This document shows, piece by piece, positions 31,440 through 43,700 of a stretch of 64,000 nucleotides of DNA; position 1 is the stretch's first letter; each line of letters opens with the position of its first letter. The notes beneath the pieces are model-generated. The model worked only from the letters and a program-made list of their open reading frames with translations, did no database searches and had not been told where the DNA came from. Made by a program: the position numbers and the translations under genes. The stretch comes from Symbiodinium sp. CCMP2592 (lineage: Eukaryota; Sar; Dinophyceae; Suessiales; Symbiodiniaceae), in contig CAJNDT010005445.1 in NCBI GenBank assembly GCA_905221615.1, positions 440,153 to 504,152 of the forward strand. Direction: 5' to 3'.

Positions 31440-32330
31440 CTATACTTGTAAACTTAAACCCTAAACCGTGCCTTGGACATCAACTCCCTTGGGCCTTCCT
31501 TTGAAGCTTGGAGTTGTAGCAGCTCGCATCTCTCGGAGTAGCCGAGTGGATACACTTTACACTTTTTGGGTTAATATTACCCACTAGAAAACTGAAAGTA
31601 TACACTTTTTGGGGCTTATGAACTCAGCAACTAAGCTCCTGCAAGAGCTCTAAACTCCTTCGTCAGTCCTGACATCAGAGTCTCCGAAAATGAAAAGTTG
31701 GGGTTTCAGGGTCCAGGGTTCAGGGAATCGAGAGAGGGAGTGACGTGAACCTTAAATAATTGCGGACCCCCGTGACAAATGTCAAGGAGGCAGATATAAG
31801 TCCAGCCGGAATCCGCACTTAAGCCCGAAGCGTTTCGACTAAACCCTAAGTTCGAAACCCCTAAACCCTGACCCCTAAGCCCTAAACTCATGACAGAGCA
31901 GAGACGTCTCAGGAAGTTTTGGCCGATTGGCCCTAAATCCATATCTCCGGAAGTACAGCATCAACCCAAAGCAGGCTTTCGTAGATTGAAGCAAATTATT
32001 AAACGATTCTATGTTCAAGTATTTCATAGCACCCCACATTTTTCTGAATGAAGGTTAGGATGTTAGGGCCGGGCCTCGAAGTAAGGTTCATCCACTAGAA
32101 GTGACGGGACGTCGGAGTGAACAGGATGGCAAACAAAAAAATGTCTTCATCCTTGGCTGACCCGTACGTCCAAACATGAGAAATTGCTCAATGCCGATCC
32201 GCCTGTATGCCGGCATGTGTGCAGAGACACGGGGAGTCCCTACATAGTGTGGCATCAGTTTCTGCGCTGATATCCGCAAGCCTTAAACCTGGGACACCGC
32301 ACTCCTACAGCTGTGAACCTCCTTATCCCT
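31440..32330. other. Stretch with one weak exon candidate
   Basis: About 31467-31537 reads TSTPLGLPLKLGVVAARIS after CCCTAAACC but lacks a good acceptor. The rest holds scattered CCCTAAA words only. Confidence 0.3.
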
Positions 32331-32427
32331 CTACCCTAAGGCTCCATAGTAGTTCCTTTTAAGGGTTCATATTTAGAATCCTATAAGGTAACCCCAAAAA
32401 GGAACTACTTTGGAGCCTCTGTGGGTA
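32331..32427. repeat. Foldback element, family A (copy 5)
   Basis: CTACCCTAAGGCTCCATAGTAG at the left; GGAACTACTTTGGAGCCTC near the right end. Very close to copy 9 (54169-54259). Confidence 0.75.
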
Positions 32428-32736
32428 TAAAGCAGTAAACCTCACAGAAGTCCGGGGCAGCACAGGCCGACACTGCAACGCCAGGCGGATCAACGGGTTT
32501 AGAGGTGTTGACTTCATACTGGGATTCAGGGTCAAGGGCTCAAGACCTTTAAACGTTTAGAGCTCAGAGATCAAAAGGGGATCAGGGATTGAACTTTAGG
32601 GGTTTAGATCTTGAAAGGCAGGAGCTTCGTGACTGGAAATTGGAAGATAGGGGGTTTCAGGGTCTCAGTTTTGAGGCATGATGATCAGAAGCCCGAAACC
32701 CTAAAACCTAAACCGGGTTCCGGGTTACCGGTTCAG

Positions 32737-32770
32737 GCAAGCCCGCATACGATGCCCCCTCAAGCTCACG
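32737..32770 (+). CDS. Possible micro-exon
   Basis: Between CGGTTCAG and GTTGCCC; one frame reads KPAYDAPSSS. CCCTAAAACC lies upstream and TTTGGGTTTAAGG downstream. Confidence 0.27.
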
Positions 32771-33262
32771 GTTGCCCACTAGTTACAGGCCTTTGGGTTT
32801 AAGGCAGTAGGTGTGTGGGTTGGTGCTTGGGGGAGGCTGTGACGATGATAATTTTAGGTGCCTGGACCCTTACGGTTTAGGACATGAGCGGCGGTTTAGG
32901 GTTTAGGGTTTAGGGGTTTAGGGTTTAGGGTGGTAAGAGAGTGACTATCTGACGGCTCGAGGTTTAAAGCCCATGATCCCGCCAGCAAAACATGTTCCTA
33001 ATAGTGATGGCCTGGAAGCAAATCGTGAATCTGCAGCATGCCGCTGTTGATGTGAAACGGGTTTTGTGGCATATCTGCGAGCATTCGAGTTGCAGATGAA
33101 ATTAAAGGCAGAGTATGTAGAAGTGTCGAATTCGCCAGCCTTTTGGGTGCTGGGGTTTGGGGTGGAGGGTGCACAGACCTACTCGAAGGGTATATAAGGG
33201 CGCAGATGTGCAACACAGGCAGCAGACACAAGCCGCCCGAAGGATCGCAAAACTACCCAAAA

Positions 33263-33343
33263 CTACCCATAGGCCCCATAGTAGTTCCTTTTTGGGATTC
33301 ATATTTTAAGGTGATCCCAAAACGGAACTACTATGGGACCTCA
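33263..33343. repeat. Foldback element, family A (copy 6)
   Basis: CTACCCATAGGCCCCATAGTAG left arm; right arm GGAACTACTATGGGACC. Shortest copy. Confidence 0.7.
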
Positions 33344-33388
33344 GCCTCGAACCGTAGATATTGAGTTAGGAGTATGCAGTTTAGTATA

Positions 33389-33497
33389 ATGTAGGAACCT
33401 GATTAAGAAACCTTGGGCCTTTATTCGGGTTCCGTATATGAATCCTGCTATATGGGGGGTTATAGGGCCCAGGGTTTCTTAATCAGGTTCCTACACT
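33389..33497. repeat. Foldback element, family G
   Basis: TAGGAACCTGATTAAGAAACC and its inverted form GGTTTCTTAATCAGGTTCCTA are perfect arms. A single arm is also at about 2510-2532. Confidence 0.75.
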
Positions 33498-33570
33498 ACC
33501 AAGCCAGGCATCCGTCGGCCGATCGCTGGAGAGATCGAAGGACTACGTTAGCCACACGATCAGGAACTGC

Positions 33571-33664
33571 CTAGACCCCCCAACTACTCTCTAATATACC
33601 CCACATACCCACTATTAAGGGCCATAAGGGCTCCATTAAAGGGCCATTGGGGAGTCCTGGTGTG
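33571..33664. repeat. Foldback element, family H (copy 2)
   Basis: CTAGACCCCCCAACTACTC at the left; GGGGAGTCCTGG at the right. Confidence 0.6.
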
Positions 33665-34797
33665 GAGGTTTTCTGTTTTATGGTTTTTGGTTTTAAGGTT
33701 TCGGGTTTATGATGTAGGTTTAGGGTTTTGACTGCTGGGGGTCGATTTTTCCAATGGCACTTGATAAAACGTGCCTGCGACGCGCATGAACTGGAATCCA
33801 TGCTGGGCATGTTGTCCAACGTCACAGAATCGCTCATTTACATCCCGTAAGCCTTACCCTAAACCCTAACCTTGTACAAGCAACCCTGGCCCTGAACACT
33901 AGACGCTTTACCCTAAACCACTGAGCCCTAAACCATCTGTCCGAGTGCCACAGCGGGGTTTTCTCAGCTAAACTTCCTGGAAAGATCTGCAGAACAAGAA
34001 GGTGTCGCACTGGGTCCAAGTGTATGGTCGGCGAGGGTGTATCGAAGTCCCTGTTCAAGGTTTGGAGTTGAAGGTTTCAAGTTTAGGGCCTCAGGACTTT
34101 AGGGTTTAGGGGGTGTGGGTAATGGGATTGGGGATTCGCACTAAGGACGTCGGGGTGGGGATCGGGGTGTGGGACGAATCCATCTCGTCAAGCACTCTTA
34201 AGCTAATCGAGAGGAAGAAGCCTCCGTGGCAGATTTCGTGGAATGTTGCAGATTGCGACAGGTACCACTGCTTTGGATAAAATATTGGCCACTGGTGCAA
34301 AAAATTGCACTACGGCAGTTGGTAGCTATAAGGCTGTGCCCTGCGTACCCACAAGCAATGCGCGGAACAGTTCTTGCAACCCAAGCCTTGTCTTGAGGTA
34401 ATCCTTTTTTGAGATTTGCATGCTCTCTTCGAACGCTTCCGGACAACGGCGTAGTATTCCCCGAAACTCTATTGAAGGACGGCCTGCCCTACCTTGGGTC
34501 CTTAACCCGTAAAGACGCTCGCCAGAACCCTTAAACCGCAAGCCCTTAAACCCGAAGCCCCAAGTTTTGAGCCTTGAAGGACCAGTGCCCACCAAAATGA
34601 AGCTCATCGGGAACAGCCTCTCCGTCTACTGGCAGGCGGGTCTTAGGGGTTAAGGGTTCGGGGCTTAGAGGGCGTAGGGTTTATCCCGATGAGCGTTAGG
34701 GGTGTAGGATTTAAGATTTCGAGGGATCAGGGTTTGCAGGGCTCAGGCTTGTGACAGTTCTGGGCTTTGGCATGTAGGGTTTGTCGGTTCTGTCAGC

Positions 34798-35721
34798 ATG
34801 GCAGCTCAGGAACCGGAGCCGCTAAGCCCGACACAGAAAGCCCGGGAACCCCGTGGCCCATTTAGTCCTGAAGTCGGAGCCCCATTCTCAGCGTATCGGA
34901 GTTTGGGGTTTAAGATTTTTGTGGGCCCGGTGAGCCTGCACGCTCTGGCTTACTTGGTAAGATGGCTGGGCAATGTCGGCTGTGGGGCTGCTATGGGCTC
35001 AGGGGATTTTAAGTGTCCCTCACGGCTCCGATGTGGTTTGTCCTGTGGCCTTGCATGAGTTCTTGGCTTGCGCCACAACTAGATGCTGTGTATAGGCACT
35101 TGGCCCGATGCGTTAATCCGTCTAACAGAGGGTTTGGAGGTCATAAGACTGTGACTTTCTCAGAACACCAGATATGATACTCTTCTAGAATGTAGCATCC
35201 TGAAGCAGCTACAGGCGAAGCTAAGCCGTATGATGCGGCAGTAGTGTACTATCAGCCATTTGTGGTCTTACCTTCCGTCTACAGGTGCCACTGTCAGAGA
35301 CTTGCTCTTCACTACGCAACCCGCAGTTCTGGATTAAAAGGGTTTCGGCTTGGGGTGGCAGCCACCTTCTCCGAAACAGAACTGGCCACAAAGGGTAGCT
35401 GCTCCAGACTTCCCACTGTTGGTGCCATGCTTGCGGAACATGCCTGAACTTTGGCCTGCTACCCATCATACTTTCATGTGTTCGGGACAGGGCTTCGTGG
35501 TAATGCAACAACATGAATGGGCAGCCGGGCATGTCAATGTTGTCTTGTGGGGCAAAGACGCAAGAGAGAGCTTGGAGGCGTACCAAACATCACTTAGACT
35601 TCAAGAATGCTGGACAGTGGAGGTAGAAAGTGGGATAGCCAGTGTTTGTGGAGATCATTTGTTTGCATTGCCGAAGTTTGCCAGATGGACAAGCAAGCTT
35701 TCAGAAGCTATTGAAATATGA
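34798..35721 (+). CDS. Hypothetical protein, apparently complete, four exons
   Basis: Start ATG 34798 follows CTGTCAG, a possible trans-splice acceptor for the dinoflagellate spliced leader. Exons: 34798-34872 (before GTCGGAG), 35164-35227 (after GTGACTTTCTCAG, before GTATGA), 35285-35325 (after CCGTCTACAG, before GTTCTGG) and 35380-35721 (TGA). Lengths sum to 522 bp, 174 codons including stop; phases 0-0, 0-1, 1-0, 0-stop. Alternatives: exon 1 may extend to 34900, and exon 3 to 35341 in another frame. The last exon is 342 bp and clearly protein-like (FVVMQQHEWAAGHVNVVLWG). N-terminus is Pro/Glu-rich. No family recognised. Confidence 0.55.
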
Positions 35722-36166
35722 TGCCATCCGTACACATTCGCAAACAGAAATTTTGGCTTGTTCGATTGAACGCTTGCCGCATTATGCCGCATTGTGCAGG
35801 AACAAGATCGGCATCTATGCATTCGTCCTCCACCATGCCGATGCACCGAAACACTGACACCGATTCGTACGTTCAAAGTTCGCGGTGACCTCCCAGCCTT
35901 TGAACCCCAAAGCTCGTTGTAACCCACAGCCCGGAAAGTCCTGCAACCTTGGTTTGGCAAAACCATGCCACCCGGAATGCTCCATGATTAGACGACGCCG
36001 TTGCTGACTGTGGAGGCGTCTGCAGTTCTTGACGCTCTTGGTATACCGCTACCATGTTAGTTTATGCATCGTCTATTTCGAGGGCAAAAAGGCAAGCCTT
36101 GTGTTCGAGCTTGCATCCCAATAGTATCGCACCACGAGGCTTTGAGGCTTTCCCAACTCCTAAAAG

Positions 36167-36759
36167 CCGTAGTGTGCTCCATCAAGACTTTGCATGCTAT
36201 GATCGTTTAGGATTCCTATGCGTGCAAGCCCAAACCCTCAAACTTAACGCCAACATCCCAAGCATACGCGAAGCAGCGCAAGCCCACAAACTCAAGGATT
36301 AAACCGGACATCCCAAGCCCTGGCGGAGCTGTACGAGCCCAAAGACTTGAACTCTAAATTCGGCACTGGACACTCTCAACATGTCCCTCCCCCAACAAAA
36401 AGCGTTTACAAAAGACCCAAAATGCGCTCACCGCTCGAGGAGAGTTCCCTTTTTCACGAAATGTAAAACACTGACACGCTGAAGGAGCAACGCAAAATGT
36501 GTTGTTCGCATGCGTCCGTTGCCTTCCCCTGAAGTGCTTCTGTCACAGCAATACTTGTGGTTTCACCGTAGTAAAAGCACAAAGTGCACTTTACGTACAG
36601 TCTCCGCCCCCCGGAGACAAAAAAGGCATGGCAACACCGAAGCCCGCAAGCCGAAGCCTCGACCGAAGTCCTAAAACACATGTTATCGGTGAAAGCCGCA
36701 AGGACATGCTGGCGGACACTCTTCGCCTCGGCAAAAAAACACCAAAGCTGAAGCGATGA
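36167..36759 (+). CDS. Hypothetical protein, C-terminal part, two exons
   Basis: Exon 36167-36204 reads VVCSIKTLHAMI before GTTTAGG. The last exon, 36601-36759, follows TTTACGTACAG and runs 53 codons to TGA; it is Lys/Arg/Pro-rich and ends KKTPKLKR, compatible with a nuclear or nucleic-acid-binding tail. Phases 1-0 and 0-stop agree. Other exons upstream are likely. Confidence 0.45.
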
Positions 36760-38030
36760 AGAACAAATGGCCCGAAAACTTGAGCTGGTGCGCAAGGCTG
36801 TTTCCCCAAAAAATATTGCTGAAGCAGATTCGTCGTTTTACTTTTGCCGACCCCTGCTATCGCGCGGTTCGATTCATGGCGCGTAACCTTGTCTGGCTGT
36901 AATTCTAGAGCAAGGTTTAAAGGGCTAGGGATGAAGCGCTGAGAGGAATGCAGGAGCACATGAGATTGCATTGCAAGTGCTTGGAAATCAAAGCCGACAG
37001 GAAGTTTCAACCCAAGCCCGGGCTCTTATTAGTATTGCTGGGGGAGCATGGAAGCAAGGTGAGGGTTTTGCCACAACGAAGGCATATGAGGTAGACACCT
37101 TCTGCGTCCGGTGAATATTGAGTATGTCCCCCAAAGCGTCTGAGCCCAAAATCCCGAGCACAAATGCCAGGCCTTGTTCTTGAACCTCCTTCAACCACAG
37201 CAGCATACCCAACGTGCTGTAAACCCGGAGCTCTGAGCCCTGACCGCTGGCATTGACAGGCTCGGGGATTGGCAGCCATGGCGGCTTGGTCTTGGTTGAG
37301 TGTTTAGCATTCGAGGGTTTGGAGCCATCGGCCCATGAATTCAGCGTCTGGAGTCTGGGGTTCGAGGGCTTAGGCGTGCGCAAGGGTTTAAGTCTTGGAG
37401 CGTTGGACCCTAAACTGTTGTAAGCTTACTTCGGGGGCATTATAATGGCCGAAAGGCAGACCCTTGCAAGGCCCTGTAGGACAATGTGATGTCGAGTTTT
37501 CAGCCTTACTCCTACCGTGCACAGCTGGTATGCGCCCGCAAGGATTTCACTTCTTGCGATGTCGGAGCTTATAGGCTAGAGGGTTTTATTCCAAGATCAG
37601 GGTTGAGGGCGTCTCGGCTGTTTAGAACCCCGAGTTTCAGAGTTGTGATGGGTTTTGGGTTCAGAGTTGGAAGGTCAGGAATCCCCTTTAGAGCAAGCCC
37701 GAGGGTTGGGAGGCCAAGCCTCGAACAAATCTTGTCCCTCAGGGATCCTTCAACAAACATATATATATACATACATATTACTAGTTCACCGAACCCGATT
37801 CTAACTGTTATGGACCCGTGCAATGTGGGTATATTTCCGCCTAGAGGATATGCAAGAGTTCGCTGATCATTAGCATGCTTAGGGCAGGCTTTCTTAGACG
37901 GATTCCTACATTAGACCCATGAATGCAGATATACATATACACAGATAGGTTGATAGATAGATAGATGGGTGGATATACAGATAAATTGGTCTCAAGACTT
38001 CAAGATATACAGCAAATGACACACACACAC

Positions 38031-38068
<38 letters not shown>

Positions 38069-38292
38069 CCGCGTTGCCGCGTCGCAGGCCCCCCCATGGT
38101 ATGCCCCCCCCCCCCTTGCCCAGGCCAGGCTTCTCGTCCCAGCAAATAGTCATCCACGCAACTCCCCCCCAAAACATACCTCTCCTTAGCAAACGGGGAG
38201 AGTGGGAGGGGTAACCAACAATCCATAGAACCACAAGACAGAGAACCACAGGGCCCCTTCCCCTTCCCCTTCCCCTCCCCTTCGACATACAG
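36760..38292. other. Stretch with unresolved open frames
   Basis: On the - strand, 37383-36988 and 37279-37007 are open in two frames at once and one reads YLICLRCGKTLTLLP. On the + strand a micro-exon (37033-37058) with a GTGAGG donor overlaps. I cannot choose between them. A TA microsatellite is at 38030-38065 and C-runs at 38095-38115. Confidence 0.3.
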
Positions 38293-38757
38293 ATGAGAAT
38301 GATGGCGATGATGATGTGCCCAATGATGTTGATGTGCTATTCCCAGTGTGGCTGTTGGTGGTACCTTTGCTCTTGTGTTGCTCTGGGCTTCGGCACCGCA
38401 TGCTCATTGCTTTATTTAGTGTGAAAATCGTGTTTGGCTTGTGATGCTCTTGCGAAAACTGTATCGACCGTTGTCATTCCAGGCCAAATTGCGGTTGGGT
38501 TCGTTAAAAGTAAGTTTGAGCACGAATTTGAATGATTTTCATTCGGGACTCTTGAGCAAGGGACCGGAGGAGAGTGCGGATGGGGATCATGACCACCATC
38601 TTGGTGGTCATTATCATAACCAGAATATTCATCTCTGTCATTGGCTTTGGAGCTCAGGGCAGGTCGGAGTCCAGTCGAACTGTATCACATCCTAAGGCCA
38701 AAGCCCTTAGCAGCCGGACGCCCAACCAGCAATAGCTATGGAAGGGGGCACAGCTGA
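38293..38757 (+). CDS. Small putative membrane protein, three exons
   Basis: Exon 38293-38418 follows GACATACAG and begins acidic (ENDGDDDVPNDVD), then has a strong hydrophobic segment (VLFPVWLLVVPLLLCC) fit for one membrane span. Exon 38483-38509 follows GTCATTCCAG, reads QIAVGFVK, and ends before a consensus GTAAGT. Exon 38663-38757 ends at TGA; a second frame is also open there. Phases 1-1, 1-1, 1-stop agree. Family not recognised; the 5' end is unresolved. Confidence 0.45.
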
Positions 38758-38865
38758 CCGCAACCACATGGGGGAGGGGAGGGAGGAGCCCACACCACAG
38801 CGATCCACAGGGGGGGAGGGGGGGATACCATGGGGTGGGGGGGGGAGGGGGGGCCTAGCAGCGCT

Positions 38866-38870
38866 GCACC

Positions 38871-38905
<35 letters not shown>

Positions 38906-39110
38906 TATATACATACATACATACATACATACATGTAAAGATAGACGGATATATAGGCTTATGGTTATGTAGCCATGTTTATGTAGTATTCTGCTGTGTA
39001 TACTGCAGATATATATAGATATATAGGTCTACAGATATGTAGATCTACGGGTGTGTGTGTATATATGTATATGTATGTATATATATATATATATTGTATT
39101 ATTGTTAGTA
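38866..39110. repeat. (TA)n and TACA microsatellites
   Basis: TATATA at 38872-38896, (CATA)n at 38910-38935, further GTATATATGTATA and ATC-rich stretches. Preceded by G-rich DNA at 38815-38852. Confidence 0.85.
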
Positions 39111-39227
39111 TTATCATCATCATTATCATCATTATTATCATTATACATACAAAAACAAAATATAGTGTGTAGATATAGTTTGCGCTTTTACGGCATGTTG
39201 AACCCGGCTCTGAAGACTAAGAGCCAG

Positions 39228-40154
39228 GTCGGCGCCGTGTTCACCACGACCAGCGGCCGCAATTCTGCAGACGCCTTGGTGCTTAGGGTTTAAAGGCTTT
39301 GAAGCTGGGGCTTTCAGGTTTCAGGATGTTGGCGTGCAGGTCTTTGAGATTGGCTTGTGGAGCGGAGGGTTGGACTTGCTTTTTCGGTCAGTAAGGCATT
39401 TTCGGGCTTCGGCTTCGGTACCAACTCTGCAACCCCGAATCTTGAACCAAACAAGCCAGAATGCGGAACCCTAACTCAACAATGCCATAGCATCTGAGCC
39501 GGTCACCGCCACTGTCCCAGGCCGGCCGCTTCATTAACTGGCTGCCGCGCAGGTGGCATGGCCCGGCTATGGGTCGGGTTCTCTGCCTCCTTCCCGTAGG
39601 ACGCAGTAGGATCCAAGGTGTGGGTCAGGGTCTCTTTTCTTAAGGCCTTATATAGAGTTGGTGGCAGACTGAGGCCTTTAAACCCTGAATTCAAGCCCAG
39701 AGTGTGGGAGCTTCAGAAAGTCAGGGATTGAGTCCCCGCTGCTGTCGCCTTCATTCACTGCGAGATGAGGGGTTAGGGCTATATAATGGGTATATAATGG
39801 CTATATTAAGGGTATATACCTAGGGGTCCTTACTAAGGGTCCCTCCTTTTACCCGTGGAATAGTGTGAATCATGCAGCCCACACGATACCCTGCAGTCGG
39901 GGCCCCCCTTAACTCGGCGAACTCTCAAGCGTTTAGGCCAGTGTCCATTATATGGTCCCTTATAAGGTCCTCTATAAAATTAGCGTAGGGTTTCCATTAT
40001 GAAGGAACCCCGCCCAAGGACTAATATCCCCACTTGTTCGGGCTCCAAAATCGAGTGTGGCAATTGGTTTGGTATGAAAACCCTAAACCCTAAACCGTTG
40101 GTTTGGGAGGAGGAGCTTCAGTCTGCGGCTTTGGAGATCGCGGTCTTCAGATGA
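39228..40154 (+). CDS. Two exons ending in a stop, hypothetical
   Basis: Exon 39228-39278 follows AAGAGCCAG, reads VGAVFTTTSGRNSADAL and ends before GTGCTTAGGG. Exon 40110-40154 follows GTTTGGGAG, reads EELQSAALEIAVF and ends in TGA, shortly after CCCTAAACCC. Phases 0-0 and 0-stop agree. A different frame would carry the second exon on to 40174. Confidence 0.38.
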
Positions 40155-40269
40155 AGCAAACTGCAGTTCACAACGTTGGGGTGTAGTTGTTGGTAATATT
40201 GAGTTTCTGGCTGATTTAGGGTATGGGTCACAGGGGCACGTGTATCACGAACCGTCTGTCGATCCGCAC

Positions 40270-40321
40270 TTTCTCTCGCTCTCTCTGTCTCTCTGTCTCT
40301 GTTTGTCTGTCTCTTTTTTTT

Positions 40322-40376
<55 letters not shown>

Positions 40377-40451
40377 GGCTCTCTGTCTCTCTCTCTCTCT
40401 CGCTCTCTGTCTCTCTCTCTCTCGCTCTCTGTCTCTCTCACTCTCTCTCTG

Positions 40452-40484
<33 letters not shown>

Positions 40485-40530
40485 GTCTCTCTCGCTCGCG
40501 CTCTCGCTCTCTGTTTCTTTCTCTCACTTG
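40270..40530 (+). repeat. (CT)n / (TCTCTG)n tract
   Basis: About 260 bp of pyrimidine-rich CTCTCT DNA ending 6 bp before a TTGCGTAG acceptor-like site. The S/L-rich open frames across it are low complexity. Confidence 0.9.
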
Positions 40531-40535
40531 CGTAG

Positions 40536-40621
40536 ATTTAGGGCCGCTTTACCCTGAGTGGCTTGATGAAAACCATGTCAAGTTGTCCAAAGAACTGTGC
40601 TTGGACCGTTCATTTCATTGA
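40536..40621 (+). CDS. Terminal exon after the (CT)n tract
   Basis: After TTGCGTAG, phase 1 reads LGPLYPEWLDENHVKLSKEL and ends at TGA (40619-40621). The composition is strongly protein-like. The upstream partner exon is uncertain. Confidence 0.42.
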
Positions 40622-40710
40622 ATCGTTAAGGGCTTCATGTCAGGTTGGGGATTCTCTGCAGGTTTTGATGAGCGTATCTGTGCTTGCTGAGGGCTTGCCT
40701 GTATGTGTAG

Positions 40711-43700
40711 ACAATAAACTATGGAGATCTTATAGCCTGTCCTTCTGAAAATGCTCGTAAGAATTAAAGCCCCATTTCATTTCTGATCTCTTGATGTCTG
40801 GATCGTTCAGGGTTTGGGGTGTCATGTGAGACAGCCCCTGCTGAGACAATGCCACCGAAGAGCTGTCCCTGGCCTGCCGTGCCTGTCCTGAGGGAAAGGC
40901 TCGCATCTCGGCCTTTGCTGGCATTTGGGTGCAGATTTACGGGTTCGCGCCTGGGTGTTAGGAGTTTGGTTTTGAGGGTCAAGGTCTCTGTACAAAGCCG
41001 GTGGAACAGTCTTGGGTTCTGAAGCCGCGACTTCAAGTCTAGATTCTTCGCTGCCCTTTAGCCGACAAGCGTGGGATTCCTCATAGCCTAGATCCAAACT
41101 CCTAAGTCAACGGTGCAACACCCGCTTGGGTGGGAGGTTGACGGTTTAGAAAGTGCAAGTGCTGGACTCACAAAAGTGCATGTGGCTGGTTCGCTTTTTA
41201 TTTGGGCATTACAGAAATTCATGTACATAGGTACTTGGGGGAGTCTGAGTACGCGGAGCCTTCTTTCTTAAATGAACCACGTGGCTGCCTCTTGGCACCT
41301 GGGGAATCGTCAAGTGGCGGTTTGCGCCCGGGGTCTCAGACTAGAGATTATCTAGCGACGCCTACTTCAAAGCAACCCACATACTGGGGGCTAAGTACTA
41401 AGACTGTTTTTCATGCCTAAGCCCTAAACCACCAAATCGCAAAAACTCTTACCACTGAAACCCCTAGCGACCGGAACTCCCATCCTTGAGTTTTGGAGCC
41501 CTTCTACACAGAGATCCTTGCAGAAGCCAGGACCACCACTGGCGCTGGCCACATACTTGCCGGATCCCAAACCCCACCTGCGGCCAAAAAGACCCGGGAT
41601 TTCAGGATTTCGGGTTCGGAATTTGTGGCTTAGTGTTTGGGATTTGGGATTTACGCTTTAGGCTTTACGGTTTGGGCTCCATAGAGGGCTTCAGGACTTT
41701 AGGGGGTCCAATAGCTTTGCTTGCCTCAGGGTCTCGAGTTTGGGGATTTAGGGTAAGTGCACAGTACTTCGAAACTGAGGTACACAGCGTCGTATGCTCT
41801 CAATCTCAGGCTGAAGCTGCCAAATACGGGCCTAGTCACGAAGATACCTTTCTAGTTCCTTGAGATTTACATTGTACTATGATGTACCCCAAACCCCTCA
41901 AGCTTACTGTAATTCCTCTCATCTAGCCAAAGCCTTTTTTGTGTTTAAAGTTATTAAGGCTCCTAGTGCAGTCATGAATACAGGGTTTTCCGTTCAAGTC
42001 GTCGCTCTGCAGCTGCCTCTGCGCTTTACGGTTAAGGGTTTAGGGGTTTAGGGTTGAGGGTTTGGGGTGTAGGGTTTTGGGATTTTTTTTTGGGGGGGGG
42101 GGGGGGGGGGGGGGGGTGGTTGGGGGTTCAGGGTTGAGGAGTGCAACGGCCCCTTGCCCTCCTGGCACGCACGCGGAGACCCCGAACACAGAAAGATAGC
42201 CAGAGTCAGAAAACCACATGTTACACGCACGCGGAGAGCCCGAATGCAGAAAGATACCCGGAGTCAGAAAACCACACATATTTCTACCCCTTTCAGATGT
42301 ACCGAGGGCTGGGATCAAAAAGAAGCACTGGGTGCAGACCTTCTATCAGTTCTAGGGTGTAGGGGAGTTTGTGTGTCAGACATCACTACTCAGAAGATAC
42401 TCCCAATCCCTGCCCACAGGGATTGAATCTCAGAAGCCTGTACTGTACCTTAACCCACCAGAACCTACCTTCCTGTAGGGTCCCTATAAATTTCATATTA
42501 GGGCTTATAATAAGAAACTACAAAAATGTAGGGCTTGGTACCCTGTACCCGAAACGCTCAGCCCAAGCCTTTGGAGTTCCTGGAAACTCCAATATCCCTT
42601 AATTAGGGAATATTCCCTAAATCATATTAAGGATCCTACTATAGTTTAAGGTATATTCCTTAATTAAGGATCTTGGAATCTCTGGGTTCCTGGAAACCTG
42701 GGCCCAGGCCTCGGTGCTTGGTACAGAGGACCTATGCTCGAGTTAGTGAGGGCCACTCGGATCAAATAGATAGATCCAGGATTAGAAGGGGCCCCCACCC
42801 TTTAATAGTGGTATAATAGGAAAAAAATAGGGCCCTAATATAATCCTTATAGTCACTATTACAGGGTGGGGGCAGCTTCTAATCCGGGCCCTGCAACAGA
42901 GCTTCTGAATCTGAAGCCTTGCATATTGTACCCTAGATGTCCTGTAACGGTGTAATGTCGTTGGCGGACCCTATAAACCCTAAGCCCTAAGCCCTAACTT
43001 GTGGGGATCAGAGCAGGTATCAGCGGGCATAGGACCTGAGTGGCAGGGCCGGATTGAGGCTGGAGCTTTGTCCCCCGGTAGAGCACGTAGTCCCTAGGTT
43101 TCAGACGGACGCAACAGCTTGCACGATTTCCGGATATTGTTCCATGAACCGAATTACCAGGCGAGTACGGCGAGTATTTCTATCGGTTTCAAGCGCCCGG
43201 AACCGCACGACCCCTGATGGTTGGCACGAGATAGGTAGCATGTGAGCTGGTGGAAATTTGCATTTGCAGGATATGCTTGTGGGTCGTAGCCTTGGAGTTC
43301 GGGTAGCTTGGGACGTGGCAGAACTCCCGGTGCTGATTTTCGCCCAGGAGATCCAAACAGCATGGTCCTAAACCCGTGTCTCCCCTTCCTAATATACCCT
43401 AAACACCCGCTATTAGGGACCATGAGGGCTCTATTGAAAGGGGGATGGGGGGTCCGGGAAGCTACCTCGAGGACTCCAGACATAACCTACCCATAGGCCC
43501 CAGGGATTTTACGGTAGTTCCCATTTTTGGGGTTCCTTTGTAGAAGCCCATAAGGCAATCCAAAAGAAACTATTTACTATGGGCCTATGGGTAAGTCAAC
43601 CCTACTAACCCTAAGCGATTTTGTCTAGGATGAGACGCGGCGCGCCCTCCACCAGAGCGGTGGGGAGGAGGCGCTTGCTCTGGGCTTGACGGTCAGAGAA

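Larger units (their letters stand above)
32885..34797. other. Repeat-rich stretch without a supported gene
   Basis: TTTAGGG at 32885-32935, foldback elements at 33263-33343, 33389-33497 and 33571-33664, and open frames on both strands (for example 33571-34607 minus) that lack splice or family support. Confidence 0.4.

Noticed and set aside
37007-37383. A zinc-finger-like - strand gene (CLRCGK)
   Set aside because: Two frames are open at once, no splice chain was found, and a + strand exon overlaps. Kept only as unresolved.
39235-39275. Cloning-vector remnant (GCGGCCGC then AATTCTGCAG)
   Set aside because: The match is short and sits inside a phase-consistent exon; no other vector sequence is visible.
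40118-40621. Ser/Leu-rich or Arg/Glu-rich proteins across the (CT)n tract
   Set aside because: Low-complexity readings of a microsatellite. Only the last 86 bp on the + strand look like an exon.
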